Source of the DNA: Chloroflexota bacterium
Lineage (GTDB): Bacteria > Chloroflexota > Dehalococcoidia > UBA6926 > JACQUM01
Assembly (NCBI GenBank): GCA_016210295.1
Contig: JACQUM010000107.1
Coordinates: 1-10,037, forward strand
Reading direction: 5' to 3'
DNA length: 10,037 nt
Position numbers and translations under genes: made by a program. Numbering within the stretch: the first letter of the stretch is position 1; every line of letters begins with the position of its first letter. Positions 1 through 5,920 of the stretch are shown here, one piece after another. The notes under the pieces are model-generated. The model was not told where the DNA came from, did no database searches, and worked only from the letters and a program-made list of their open reading frames with translations.

Positions 1-1
1 C

Positions 2-43
2 CCCCAGCGCCTCCCCCACCTCTACCGCCGCCTGACGGTGTAG
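2..43 (+). CDS. C-terminal end of an unidentified gene, partial
   Basis: Frame 2 is open from the window edge to a TAG at 41-43 and reads PQRLPHLYRRLTV. Every sense codon ends in G or C, as in the recognised genes of this window; the competing frames do not show this. The fragment is too short to identify. If real, the gene converges on the minus-strand protease gene, with a hairpin repeat between them, as speB and the coiled-coil gene do further along. A hairpin (7-bp arms 19-25 and 40-46) overlaps the stop but has no T-tract after it. Confidence 0.45.
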   Translation, partial: PQRLPHLYRRLTV

Positions 44-49
44 AGGCCC

Positions 50-269
50 CTCCCTTCAGGACTCAACCAGGGGTGCAGGGGCTTCACCCTGCCGGGGTAA
101 TAGGGGTGTTCCCTAGCAGGGTGATGAAAAGGGGAGTCCAGAGTCCCGAGCCATCGGGACTCTGCCAGGGTTCTAGGCCTGCCCTGAGTCTCCCGAAGGG
201 GGTGTCCCCTAGTCCCCTTTCTTTCTTCCCCCTCGCCCTTTAGGGAGAGGGGGATACAGGGGGTGAAGG
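50..269 (+). repeat. Dispersed multi-hairpin repeat, copy A
   Basis: This non-coding stretch fills the gap between the left-edge gene and the protease gene. It holds a row of stems. The first has a 9-bp outer stem, 84-92 with 116-124, closing over an imperfect inner stem. The second has a 10-bp perfect stem, 140-149 with 154-163, around a 4-base loop. The third is a long C-rich/G-rich stem at 227-254 with one mismatch. Between the last two lies a motif reading CCTGCCCTGAG..CCCGAAGGG at about 178-200, which recurs in copy E. The tail GGGGGATACAGGGGGTGA is almost identical to copy B. The element ends 12 bases short of the protease stop codon. Confidence 0.75.
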
Positions 270-281
270 ACTTTATCCCAT

Positions 282-1349
282 TTACCGCGACTGGCCCTGC
301 TTCAGAGCAGGCAGCGCCGCCCGTATCTCATCCACGTGAACAGCATAGAAGGTGCCAACCTCAGCGCGGTATCGTGTCATGCCCACGACGGAACCATCGT
401 CATCCAGCACTGGGCCTCCGCTGTCACCAGGATCTACAGGTGTATCCATGCGCAGGTTAAGACCCAGGCTGCCAGCGCCAAAGTTAATTATCTGTGACTG
501 CACGCCCACCTTGGCGGAAGCTGCTCCGACACTGCCATCCGCCTTCACACCTGAAGAAGAATAACCAAGTGCCATCAACGGCCGGGCATTCTCTGCTGTC
601 GACGTGTTCCCTAACAGCAAAGGTACCGCATAGCTAGGTATCTGAGCAATGGAGGGATTGAAAGACAGCAAAGCAATATCGCGCTGGGAATCAACGGCCA
701 CAACGGTCGCCTGGAACGGTGGCCCGCCGCTTTGCCGCACAGTAACGACAGACCGCGTTCCTACTACGTGATGGTTTGTCAGAATCAAGCCGGACTCGAT
801 AAGCCACCCAGATCCCCAGCCCTCTGGGGTCTCTATGTAGAACACCGACCATACCACCTGTCCGTAAATGGCGTTCCAGTCTACTACGTGCTGCGGGGTA
901 GCCGTCGGTTGCGGTGTGGGACTAGGTTGTGGTGTCGGGGTCGGCGGGAGTGCCACAGGCGTGGCAGTCGACTGAGGCGTCGGCGCAGGTTGAGGGGTAG
1001 GTGTTGGCGGAAAGGTGATGGGCGTCGCAGTAGGCTGCGGCGTAGCGGTCGGCAGAGGTATCAGCTGAGGCTGGGGAGTGGCAGTCGGCTGGGGCGTTGG
1101 CGCAGGTTGAGGGGTAGGTGTAGGCAGCAACGTGATTAGCGTAGCAGTCGCCTGAGGCGTGGGTGTGGGTTGTGGCGTCGCAGTGGGCACCGCCTGCACC
1201 GTGGCAGCCAAAGCAGAAACCTTGGCATCAACGGTAGCCTGAATGTTTCGCTCGTCTGGCCCGCATCCTCCCAGCAGTGCCGCCACAATGAGCAACCCGC
1301 TAGAGAACCAAGGGAGCTTCTTCCCTTCCAGCCTCATGGTGGCAAGCAT
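282..1349 (-). CDS. Trypsin-like serine protease, predicted lipoprotein with Pro/Thr linker
   Basis: This is a predicted exported peptidase of the trypsin/HtrA-like fold (S1 family), about 355 residues. It is probably tethered to the outer face of the membrane by a lipid. The start region gives a basic N-terminus, a hydrophobic stretch and a lipobox LLGGC, with the cysteine near residue 29. A low-complexity linker of Pro, Thr, Gln and Ala follows (about residues 55-153), then the protease domain. The triad is visible: His194 in TNHHVV, Asp224 in DIALL and Ser310 in GDSGGP. No PDZ domain follows, so it is not a full HtrA/DegP. I start it at ATG 1349, with GGGGAG just upstream; ATG 1337 is equally possible, and the frame stays open to 1460. 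Its physiological substrate cannot be read from the sequence. Confidence 0.88.
   Translation of the reverse strand: MLATMRLEGKKLPWFSSGLLIVAALLGGCGPDERNIQATVDAKVSALAATVQAVPTATPQPTPTPQATATLITLLPTPTPQPAPTPQPTATPQPQLIPLPTATPQPTATPITFPPTPTPQPAPTPQSTATPVALPPTPTPQPSPTPQPTATPQHVVDWNAIYGQVVWSVFYIETPEGWGSGWLIESGLILTNHHVVGTRSVVTVRQSGGPPFQATVVAVDSQRDIALLSFNPSIAQIPSYAVPLLLGNTSTAENARPLMALGYSSSGVKADGSVGAASAKVGVQSQIINFGAGSLGLNLRMDTPVDPGDSGGPVLDDDGSVVGMTRYRAEVGTFYAVHVDEIRAALPALKQGQSR
891..1187 (-). repeat. Degenerate tandem repeat coding a Pro/Thr linker
   Basis: Inside the protease gene, about 100 codons repeat a unit like PTPTPQPAPTPQPTATP, separated by short spacers such as QPQLIPL, ITFP and VALP. At least three long units and some shorter ones are seen. 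The DNA repeats too, with recurring GGTTGAGGGGTAGGTGT-type blocks on the plus strand. Such linkers usually act as extended spacers between a membrane anchor and an outer domain. The number of units is likely to vary between strains, and this is also a place where assembly can go wrong. Confidence 0.85.
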
Positions 1350-1446
1350 ACGCTCCCCGACAGCAAGGGCGCTACCTGTGCACGAGAGGCAGCCCATTGC
1401 TCGGGTTCTAAGGCCTACCCTACACTCGCCGAAGGATTGCTCCTCT

Positions 1447-1552
1447 AGGTGCAGGGGCAACGCCCGCCGCAGGCGGTTCTAGGGGTGTCCCCTAGTCCCT
1501 TATCTTCCTTCCCCCACTCCCTTGAGGGAGAGGGGGATACAGGGGGTGAGGA
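1447..1552 (+). repeat. Dispersed multi-hairpin repeat, copy B
   Basis: Between the protease 5' end and the cinA stop codon lie three stems. The first is a short CCGCC/GGCGG hairpin around 1463-1475. The second is a perfect 7-bp stem, CTAGGGG-TGT-CCCCTAG, at 1479-1495. The third is the C-rich/G-rich stem at 1510-1537, with one mismatch. The tail GGGGGATACAGGGGGTGA matches copy A. The element ends 12 bases from the cinA stop. No T-tract follows the stem in the cinA transcript sense, so it does not look like a classical intrinsic terminator. Confidence 0.75.
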
Positions 1553-1563
1553 TGAAAGGCCCT

Positions 1564-2829
1564 CTACCGCGGATACCTCCCCAGCACCCACTCCCGCAGG
1601 TCCACCAGGGCCACCACCACCGCCCGGCTCTTGATGTCCAGCCGCGACTGCCGCCAGCTCGTCTCCCGCGCCTTCGTCCCTTGCACGTCGGCGATCCCGA
1701 TGAACACCGTCCCCACCGGCTTTCCCTCCTGGGGATCGGGGCCAGCCACGCCGGTGATCCCCACTCCCACGCTCGCGCCCAACCGCTCCCGCGCCGCCTG
1801 CGCCATCGCCACGGCGCACTCCCCGCTGATCACCCCGTTCTTCTCCACTATCTCCGCGGGGACGCCCAGGGAGACCTTCATCTCCGTCGAGTATGAGATG
1901 AAGCCACCCTTGTAGTACTTGGACGAGCCGGGCACGTTGGTCAGGGTATCGCCCAGCAGGCCCCCCGTGCACGACTCCATGGTCGCCAGGGTCATCCCCC
2001 GCTCCGTGAACAGCCGCCGGACGATCTCCTCCAGGGTGTCGTCGTCGTAGCCCCAGATGTGGGGCGTCAAGAGGCTGGTGGCCTTCTCCTCCATCGGCGT
2101 GATGAGGGCCCGCGCCTCCTTCTCGTCGCGGCCCAGAGCGCTGATGCGGGCCTGGATCCCATCGGGCCGGGCGTAGACCCCGATGGTCGGGTTCAGGGAG
2201 TGCAGCAGGTCTCCTAGGCGCTCGTCCAGGCCGGCCTCGCTCATGCCGAAGGTCTTGATGGTCCGGGAGGCGATGAAGGCCCTGCGGGCGGCCAGCTTCT
2301 CCTTCAACCGAGGCGCCACCTCCACCTGGAACATGCGGAACATCTCCCGAGGGACGCCCGGCATGGAGATGATGGTCTTCCCGTCCTTCTCCACCCACCA
2401 GCCGGGGGCGGTGCCCATCGGGTTGGGGATCGCCTTGGCGGAGCGGATGAGGGTCGCCTGCTTGATGTTTCGCTCCGGCATGGGGAAGCCGCGACCGGCG
2501 AACCACGTCCGCAGCTCCTTCTCCAGCTGGGGCTGCACCTCCATGGTCTCCCCCAGGACCTTGGCGATGGCCTCCCGCGTGAGATCGTCCTCGGTGGGGC
2601 CCAGGCCGCCCGTGGTGAAGATGATGTCGGAGCGGCCCAAGGCCCGCTGCAGCACGTCCACGCAGCGGGCCATGTTGTCGCCCACGGCGGAGATGAAGTA
2701 GTTTCCGATGCCCAGGGCCGGCAGGCGCGTCGCGATGAAGCTGGCGTTGGTATCGGTGATGTTTCCGATGAGGATCTCCGTCCCGATGGAGACGACCTCC
2801 CCGCAGAAAATCTCGGTCTCTCCAGCCAT
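1564..2829 (-). CDS. cinA: CinA family protein (nicotinamide-nucleotide amidase)
   Basis: This two-domain CinA protein of 421 residues has the usual family length. The N-terminal part is a MoaB/MogA-like domain (COG1058): GTEILIGNITDTN at 16-28 and TTGGLGPTEDD at 72-82. In CinA proteins this domain is linked to ADP-ribose pyrophosphatase activity. The C-terminal part (about 265-420) is the PncC-type domain, with ESCTGG at 285-290 (Ser286 expected in catalysis) and GITGVAGPD. It deamidates nicotinamide mononucleotide to nicotinate mononucleotide, recycling pyridine nucleotides released by NAD-dependent DNA ligase. The ATG at 2829 is well supported by AGGAGG at 2835-2840, five bases upstream. 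The gene stands alone here, without the pgsA or recA neighbours common in other bacteria. Nothing looks damaged. Confidence 0.95.
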   Translation of the reverse strand: MAGETEIFCGEVVSIGTEILIGNITDTNASFIATRLPALGIGNYFISAVGDNMARCVDVLQRALGRSDIIFTTGGLGPTEDDLTREAIAKVLGETMEVQPQLEKELRTWFAGRGFPMPERNIKQATLIRSAKAIPNPMGTAPGWWVEKDGKTIISMPGVPREMFRMFQVEVAPRLKEKLAARRAFIASRTIKTFGMSEAGLDERLGDLLHSLNPTIGVYARPDGIQARISALGRDEKEARALITPMEEKATSLLTPHIWGYDDDTLEEIVRRLFTERGMTLATMESCTGGLLGDTLTNVPGSSKYYKGGFISYSTEMKVSLGVPAEIVEKNGVISGECAVAMAQAARERLGASVGVGITGVAGPDPQEGKPVGTVFIGIADVQGTKARETSWRQSRLDIKSRAVVVALVDLREWVLGRYPR

Positions 2830-2834
2830 CTACC

Positions 2835-2840
2835 CCTCCT
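2835..2840 (-). promoter_or_regulatory. Ribosome binding site of cinA
   Basis: AGGAGG on the minus strand, five bases before the ATG at 2829. It decides the cinA start against the longer frame open upstream. Confidence 0.8.
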
Positions 2841-3006
2841 CTTATTGCCCGGCCACCCGGGAAAGGGAGCTCCCTGGGCACCCAAATGCTTCCCCTATTC
2901 TATGCTCTCTTGAGCCGAGCAGGCGCATGAAGAACGAGGTGTGCATCCCGTCATCGGGATTGCCGGTCCGCCGCAGGTGGATGAAGAGCCTGTCCTTCCG
3001 CGTTGC
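2841..3006. other. Left half of the divergent cinA/speD intergenic region
   Basis: No gene is seen here. The stretch holds a 12-bp perfect palindrome, AGGGAGCTCCCT, at 2864-2875 in the presumed cinA leader. It also holds a 6-bp hairpin, ATCCCG-TCAT-CGGGAT, at 2945-2960. The sequence GTGCATCCCG at 2941-2950 recurs at 8019-8028, in both places followed a few bases later by CATCGG. A TAGAAT on the minus strand (2897-2902) could be a -10 box for cinA, but I see no convincing -35. Confidence 0.4.
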
Positions 3007-3160
3007 GACTGGGTGTCCCCCAGTTCTTCTTATTTCTTCCCCCTCTCTCTGAGGGGGAATCCAGAGGGGAGATCCCCTCTGGCTGGGGGCCCGGGGGCTG
3101 TGCCCCGAATCTTTATTTTCCCCCTCTCCCGGAGGGAGAGGGGCTTAGGGGGTTCGGGTT
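3007..3160 (+). repeat. Dispersed multi-hairpin repeat, copy C (two overlapping units)
   Basis: The stems run in order. CTGGG-TGT-CCCCCAG at 3009-3023 is imperfect. TTCCCCCTC/GAGGGGGAA sits at 3037-3059. A perfect 10-bp stem, CCAGAGGGGA-GA-TCCCCTCTGG, sits at 3061-3082. A C-rich/G-rich stem with loop GGA sits at 3120-3143. The tail is degraded (CTTAGGGGGTTCGGG). The arrangement looks like one incomplete unit followed at once by a second unit that lacks the middle stem in its usual form. Confidence 0.7.
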
Positions 3161-3207
3161 TCTAAGACCTCCCCGCTCGGAAACAGCAGCAACACCTCCT
3201 TTGGGTG

Positions 3208-3318
3208 AGTCCAGAGAGGGCGAAGCCCTCTCTGCCGGGGGTCTGGGGGTGTCCCCCAGTCCTTCTTGTCTCTTCCCCCTCTCCCTAAGGGAGAGGGGGA
3301 CTGAGGGGGTGAGGGCTC
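3208..3318 (+). repeat. Dispersed multi-hairpin repeat, copy D
   Basis: This is the cleanest copy. It has a 9-bp stem 3213-3221/3225-3233 (AGAGAGGGC-GAA-GCCCTCTCT), then a perfect 7-bp stem CTGGGGG-TGT-CCCCCAG at 3243-3259. It ends with a 12- to 13-bp C-rich/G-rich stem at 3274-3300 and the tail ACTGAGGGGGTGAGGG. It lies about 90 bases upstream of the speD-like start, so it may be in or just before the leader of that operon. Confidence 0.75.
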
Positions 3319-3325
3319 GCTGCCC

Positions 3326-3355
3326 TTGTTCGCTTCAAGCCCCCAATGGTATCCT
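3326..3355 (+). promoter_or_regulatory. Possible sigma-70-type promoter for the speD-speB operon
   Basis: TTGTTC at 3326-3331 and TATCCT at 3350-3355 are separated by 18 bases. Both boxes are weak matches to the consensus. The site sits between repeat D and the proposed GTG start and would leave a leader of roughly 45 bases. This is tentative. Confidence 0.3.
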
Positions 3356-3407
3356 AGCAGGGCTGCCTTCGGAGCCTTTCACCCTTTACTCTTATCTGGG
3401 GGGCACC

Positions 3408-3797
3408 GTGCACCTGATCGTTGATGGATACGGGGAAAACACACAGCTGGACAGCGAAGAGACCGTCCGCCAGTTCCTGGAGACCTACCCCGACGTCATC
3501 GGGATGACCAAGATCGCTCCCCCCTTCGTGTACAGGTATAGCGGATCGAAACAGACGGACTACGGCGTCTCCGGCTTCGTCCTCATCGCCGAGAGCCACA
3601 TCAGCGTCCACACATTCCCCGCGCGCGGCTACATCAACATCGACATCTTCTCCTGCAAGCCTTTCGACGACGGCAAGGCCGTGGAAGAGATCAAGCGCCT
3701 CTTCGCTCTGAAATCCGTCAAAACCTGGATCCTCGATCGGGGCCTCGAGCAGTTCGCTCAGCCCTCGCTTTCACCGCCCGCTAGACGCACGCCGTGA
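3408..3797 (+). CDS. speD: Pyruvoyl-dependent decarboxylase of the SpeD (AdoMetDC) family
   Basis: This is a 129-residue class 1b SpeD-type proenzyme. Such enzymes cut themselves between Glu and Ser to make a pyruvoyl group. From the GTG at 3408, ESHISVHTFP puts the cleavage at Glu62/Ser63. Ser55, His68 and Cys83 fall exactly at the numbers remembered for Thermotoga maritima AdoMetDC, which supports this start. A weak GGGGGG precedes it by four bases. The frame stays open back to an ATG at 3003, but that part only translates hairpin repeat D and C. Two residues that in AdoMetDC hold the adenosine part are absent: Phe49 is Gln and Glu72 is Ala. Substrate may therefore be arginine or ornithine rather than S-adenosylmethionine (inference). 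The stop overlaps the next start in GTGA, suggesting translational coupling to the agmatinase. Confidence 0.88.
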   Translation: MHLIVDGYGENTQLDSEETVRQFLETYPDVIGMTKIAPPFVYRYSGSKQTDYGVSGFVLIAESHISVHTFPARGYINIDIFSCKPFDDGKAVEEIKRLFALKSVKTWILDRGLEQFAQPSLSPPARRTP

Positions 3798-4714
3798 TCG
3801 CACCCCTTCCCCCTTCCTATCCCTGGAACTTCGGTAGCCTGGAAGCCGAACGCTCCTCCCTGGAGACCTCTCGGGTCGTCGTTCTCCCCGTCCCTTACGA
3901 CGGCACGGCCAGCTTTCGCGCCGGCGCCCGCGACGGCCCCACCGCCATCATCCGCGCCTCCCGGGAGCTGGAGATGTACGACCTAGAGCTGGGGTGCGAC
4001 CCGTCGATCTTCGGCATCGCCACCCTCCCGGAGCTGGAACCCTCTCTCGCCTCGCCCCAGGAGACCCTCGCTCGCGTCACCGCCGCCCTCCTTCCCCACC
4101 TCCAGCAGAGAAAGCTTCCCGTCACCCTGGGCGGCGACCACTCCATAACCTACGGGGCGGTGCGAGCCGTGGCGCAGACATGCCCTGGCCTCTCCGTCTT
4201 ACAGTTGGACGCCCACGCCGACCTGCGGGACTCCTACATGGGGAGCCGCTTCAGCCACGCCTGCATCATGCGACGCGTCCGAGAGCTCTGCCCCGCCGTG
4301 CAGGTAGGAGTGCGGAGCCTGAGCGCCGAAGAGCAGGATGTAATGTGGAGCGCCCAGCTCCCCGTCTTCTTCTACGGAGAGGGCCATGTCTGGGACGAAA
4401 CCACCGAGAAGGCTGCCATCGCCGCCCTCGGTCAAGATGTTTACATCACCGTGGACCTCGACGTCTTCGACCCCGCCGTCATGCCGGCGGTGGGAACGCC
4501 GGAGCCGGGCGGGATGGACTGGCCCATGGTCACCGGCTTCCTGCGCCGCGTCGCCCAGAGCAGACGGATCAGGGGTTTCGACATCGTCGAGCTGTCGCCC
4601 GATGAGGGGCCCGTCGCCTGCGCTTATCTGGCGGCCAAGCTCACTTACAAGCTCATCGGCTACGCCCTGACCCTGGGGCCGAGAGACGAAACACGCCCGC
4701 CTTCGGGAGTATGA
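3794..4714 (+). CDS. speB: Agmatinase (ureohydrolase family)
   Basis: This 306-residue enzyme of the arginase/agmatinase family has typical length. The metal-binding motifs are intact: GGDHS (His116), DAHAD (Asp139, His141, Asp143), the SHA motif, and DLDVFDP (Asp221, Asp223) followed by GTPEPGG. These bind the two manganese ions that activate water. The expected reaction is agmatine to putrescine plus urea in the cytoplasm. In thermophiles and some other bacteria, relatives act on N1-aminopropylagmatine instead, giving spermidine. GPEPGG-type sequence after the second metal motif favours agmatinase over arginase, but substrate is not proven. The GTG start at 3794 overlaps the upstream stop by four bases, so the pair is almost certainly co-translated. 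Confidence 0.93.
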   Translation: MIAPLPPSYPWNFGSLEAERSSLETSRVVVLPVPYDGTASFRAGARDGPTAIIRASRELEMYDLELGCDPSIFGIATLPELEPSLASPQETLARVTAALLPHLQQRKLPVTLGGDHSITYGAVRAVAQTCPGLSVLQLDAHADLRDSYMGSRFSHACIMRRVRELCPAVQVGVRSLSAEEQDVMWSAQLPVFFYGEGHVWDETTEKAAIAALGQDVYITVDLDVFDPAVMPAVGTPEPGGMDWPMVTGFLRRVAQSRRIRGFDIVELSPDEGPVACAYLAAKLTYKLIGYALTLGPRDETRPPSGV

Positions 4715-4722
4715 TCTTCCCT

Positions 4723-4867
4723 CTCTCCCGTGGCGAGGGGAGTCCAGTCCCGATGCTCGGGACTGGCGGGGGTCTGGGGGTGTCCCCCAGCTTCATCTAT
4801 CTTCCCCCTCTCCCGCTGGGAGAGGGGGACACAGGCCTGCCCTGAGCCTGCCGAAGGGGGGGTAAGG
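4723..4867 (+). repeat. Dispersed multi-hairpin repeat, copy E
   Basis: This copy lies between the convergent ends of speB and the coiled-coil gene. Its stems are a perfect 10-bp stem CCAGTCCCGA-TGC-TCGGGACTGG at 4744-4766, a perfect CTGGGGG-TGT-CCCCCAG at 4774-4790, and a C-rich/G-rich stem with loop GCT at 4803-4829. The motif CCTGCCCTGAGCCTGCCGAAGG follows at about 4834-4855. The element ends about ten bases before the stop of the minus-strand gene. Confidence 0.75.
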
Positions 4868-4877
4868 GTTTTTGGCC

Positions 4878-5402
4878 CTAGCGCCCCGAGCCGCCCGCCT
4901 GACCCTCGGACCCCTGGAGCTGCTCCATGCCCAGACTGACCACTCGATGCACGTCCGAGACGCTGTTCTGGATCTCCAGGACCTTGGCGTTTAGGCTCTC
5001 CAGCACCTTCAGGGCGTAGCGGTCTGCCTCCAGGCGCCGGGCGGCCGCCTCCGCCTCCGCCTGCTGCCGCACGCGCTGGGCCTGCCGCTCCGCTTCGGCG
5101 GCGATCTGCTTGGCCCGCTCCTCCGCCGCCTGAGCGACGGCGCTCTCTCCGGCCTTGCCGCGGGACTCCCGCTCCGCCGTCGATCGGATCCGCTGGGCCT
5201 CGCTAATGGCCTGACTCACCACACTCTCGGCCTTGGACCGGATCTCGGCCGCCTCCCGCACGTCGCGAGGGACCGCGGCGCGCAGCCTTTCCACCAGAAC
5301 TCCCAACGCTTCCGCGTCCAACATGACCTTTCCCGTCATCGGGATGCGGCCGCCGGAGCCGACAAGGGCCTCTATCTGGTCAAGGACCTCAAGTAGTTCG
5401 AT
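4878..5402 (-). CDS. Coiled-coil protein of unknown function, downstream of coaD
   Basis: The protein is soluble, about 174 residues, and mostly a long Ala/Glu/Arg/Gln-rich helix (residues 45-145), with no membrane segment and a Gly/Ser-rich tail. The N-terminal block resembles small proteins often found beside coaD in Gram-positive bacteria and Chloroflexota: a short acidic helix, ELLEVLDQIEALV, then RIPMTGKVMLD. The first ATG (5339) would delete that acidic helix. The better start is codon 5402-5400, but it reads ATC: GGAGGTGA at 5409-5416 stands six bases before it, and an in-frame stop lies two codons further upstream. Either an ATC start or a one-base change from ATG is implied. It follows coaD by 23 bases, in the same operon. 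Function is unknown; resemblance to ATP synthase b-type stalks or DivIVA is probably only coiled-coil composition. Confidence 0.75.
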   Translation of the reverse strand: MELLEVLDQIEALVGSGGRIPMTGKVMLDAEALGVLVERLRAAVPRDVREAAEIRSKAESVVSQAISEAQRIRSTAERESRGKAGESAVAQAAEERAKQIAAEAERQAQRVRQQAEAEAAARRLEADRYALKVLESLNAKVLEIQNSVSDVHRVVSLGMEQLQGSEGQAGGSGR

Positions 5403-5408
5403 GGCGAA

Positions 5409-5416
5409 TCACCTCC
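5409..5416 (-). promoter_or_regulatory. Strong ribosome binding site before an ATC codon
   Basis: GGAGGTGA on the minus strand complements the 16S rRNA tail over eight bases. It lies six bases before the ATC at 5402 and in the short gap after the coaD stop. No ATG, GTG or TTG stands at a suitable distance in the coiled-coil frame. A GTG inside the site itself opens another frame that stops within eight codons. Confidence 0.75.
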
Positions 5417-5425
5417 CTTGCTGCA

Positions 5426-5920
5426 TCACGCCTGTCGCGCCGTCAGACCGTATTTCTCTTGCAGGGCCTCCAACACGTGGGGTGGGACGAGACCCTTCAC
5501 GTTGCCCTTCATGCTCACCGCTTCTTTCAAGAGACTGGAGCTCACGTACTGGTATTCAGCTGTCGTCATCAGGCACACCGTCTCGATGCCCGGGGCGAGC
5601 TTCCGGTTCATCAGGGCAAGCTGGAGCTCGTATTCGAAATCGGACCCCATGCGAAGGCCGCGGAGTATCGCCTTCGCCGCTATCTTATGGGCGAAGTCCA
5701 CGGTGAGGCCGCTGTACGGGACCACGCTGACGTTGAGAAGGTTCGCTGCGGCGCGTCGGAACAGGTCTACCCTCTCCTCGGTGGAGAAGAGAAGACTCTT
5801 GGACGGCGTATCGTACACGGCGACGACAACCTCGTCGAAGAGGTTCGCCGCCCTGGTCACCACGTCCAGGTGACCGTTCGTCACTGGGTCGAAGCTCCCA
5901 GGATACAGGGCTTTGATCAC
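5426..5920 (-). CDS. coaD: Phosphopantetheine adenylyltransferase
   Basis: This enzyme joins 4'-phosphopantetheine and ATP to give dephospho-coenzyme A, the fourth step of CoA synthesis. The 164 residues match the family length of about 160. The nucleotidyltransferase motif is present as GSFDPVTNGH (TNGH at 14-17), followed by YSGLTVDFA. The C-terminal motif reads YVSSSLLKE (125-133), where most homologues have FISSS. The GTG start at 5920 has AGGAGG six bases upstream and overlaps the rsmD stop in GTGA. The frame continues upstream inside rsmD, but the protein family begins at this GTG. Confidence 0.96.
   Translation of the reverse strand: MIKALYPGSFDPVTNGHLDVVTRAANLFDEVVVAVYDTPSKSLLFSTEERVDLFRRAAANLLNVSVVPYSGLTVDFAHKIAAKAILRGLRMGSDFEYELQLALMNRKLAPGIETVCLMTTAEYQYVSSSLLKEAVSMKGNVKGLVPPHVLEALQEKYGLTARQA

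Noticed and set aside
227..254. C-rich/G-rich stems as intrinsic terminators
   Set aside because: No T-tract follows the stem in either transcript direction. The pyrimidine-rich run is on the wrong side for a classical terminator. A looser role at 3' ends is kept as a finding.
1445..2881. Long minus-strand frame overlapping cinA
   Set aside because: It is the shifted frame of a GC-rich gene, rich in Gly, Arg and His, with no family resemblance. The true cinA frame has all motifs.
50..3318. A CRISPR array made of the short repeats
   Set aside because: Repeats are palindromic, of different lengths, and spread between genes without regular spacers. No cas genes are present.
3003..3407. Upstream extension of the SpeD-like gene to an ATG at 3003
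   Set aside because: The added residues only translate the hairpin repeats. The family begins near MHLIVDGYG, and from the GTG at 3408 the catalytic residues fall at the family positions.
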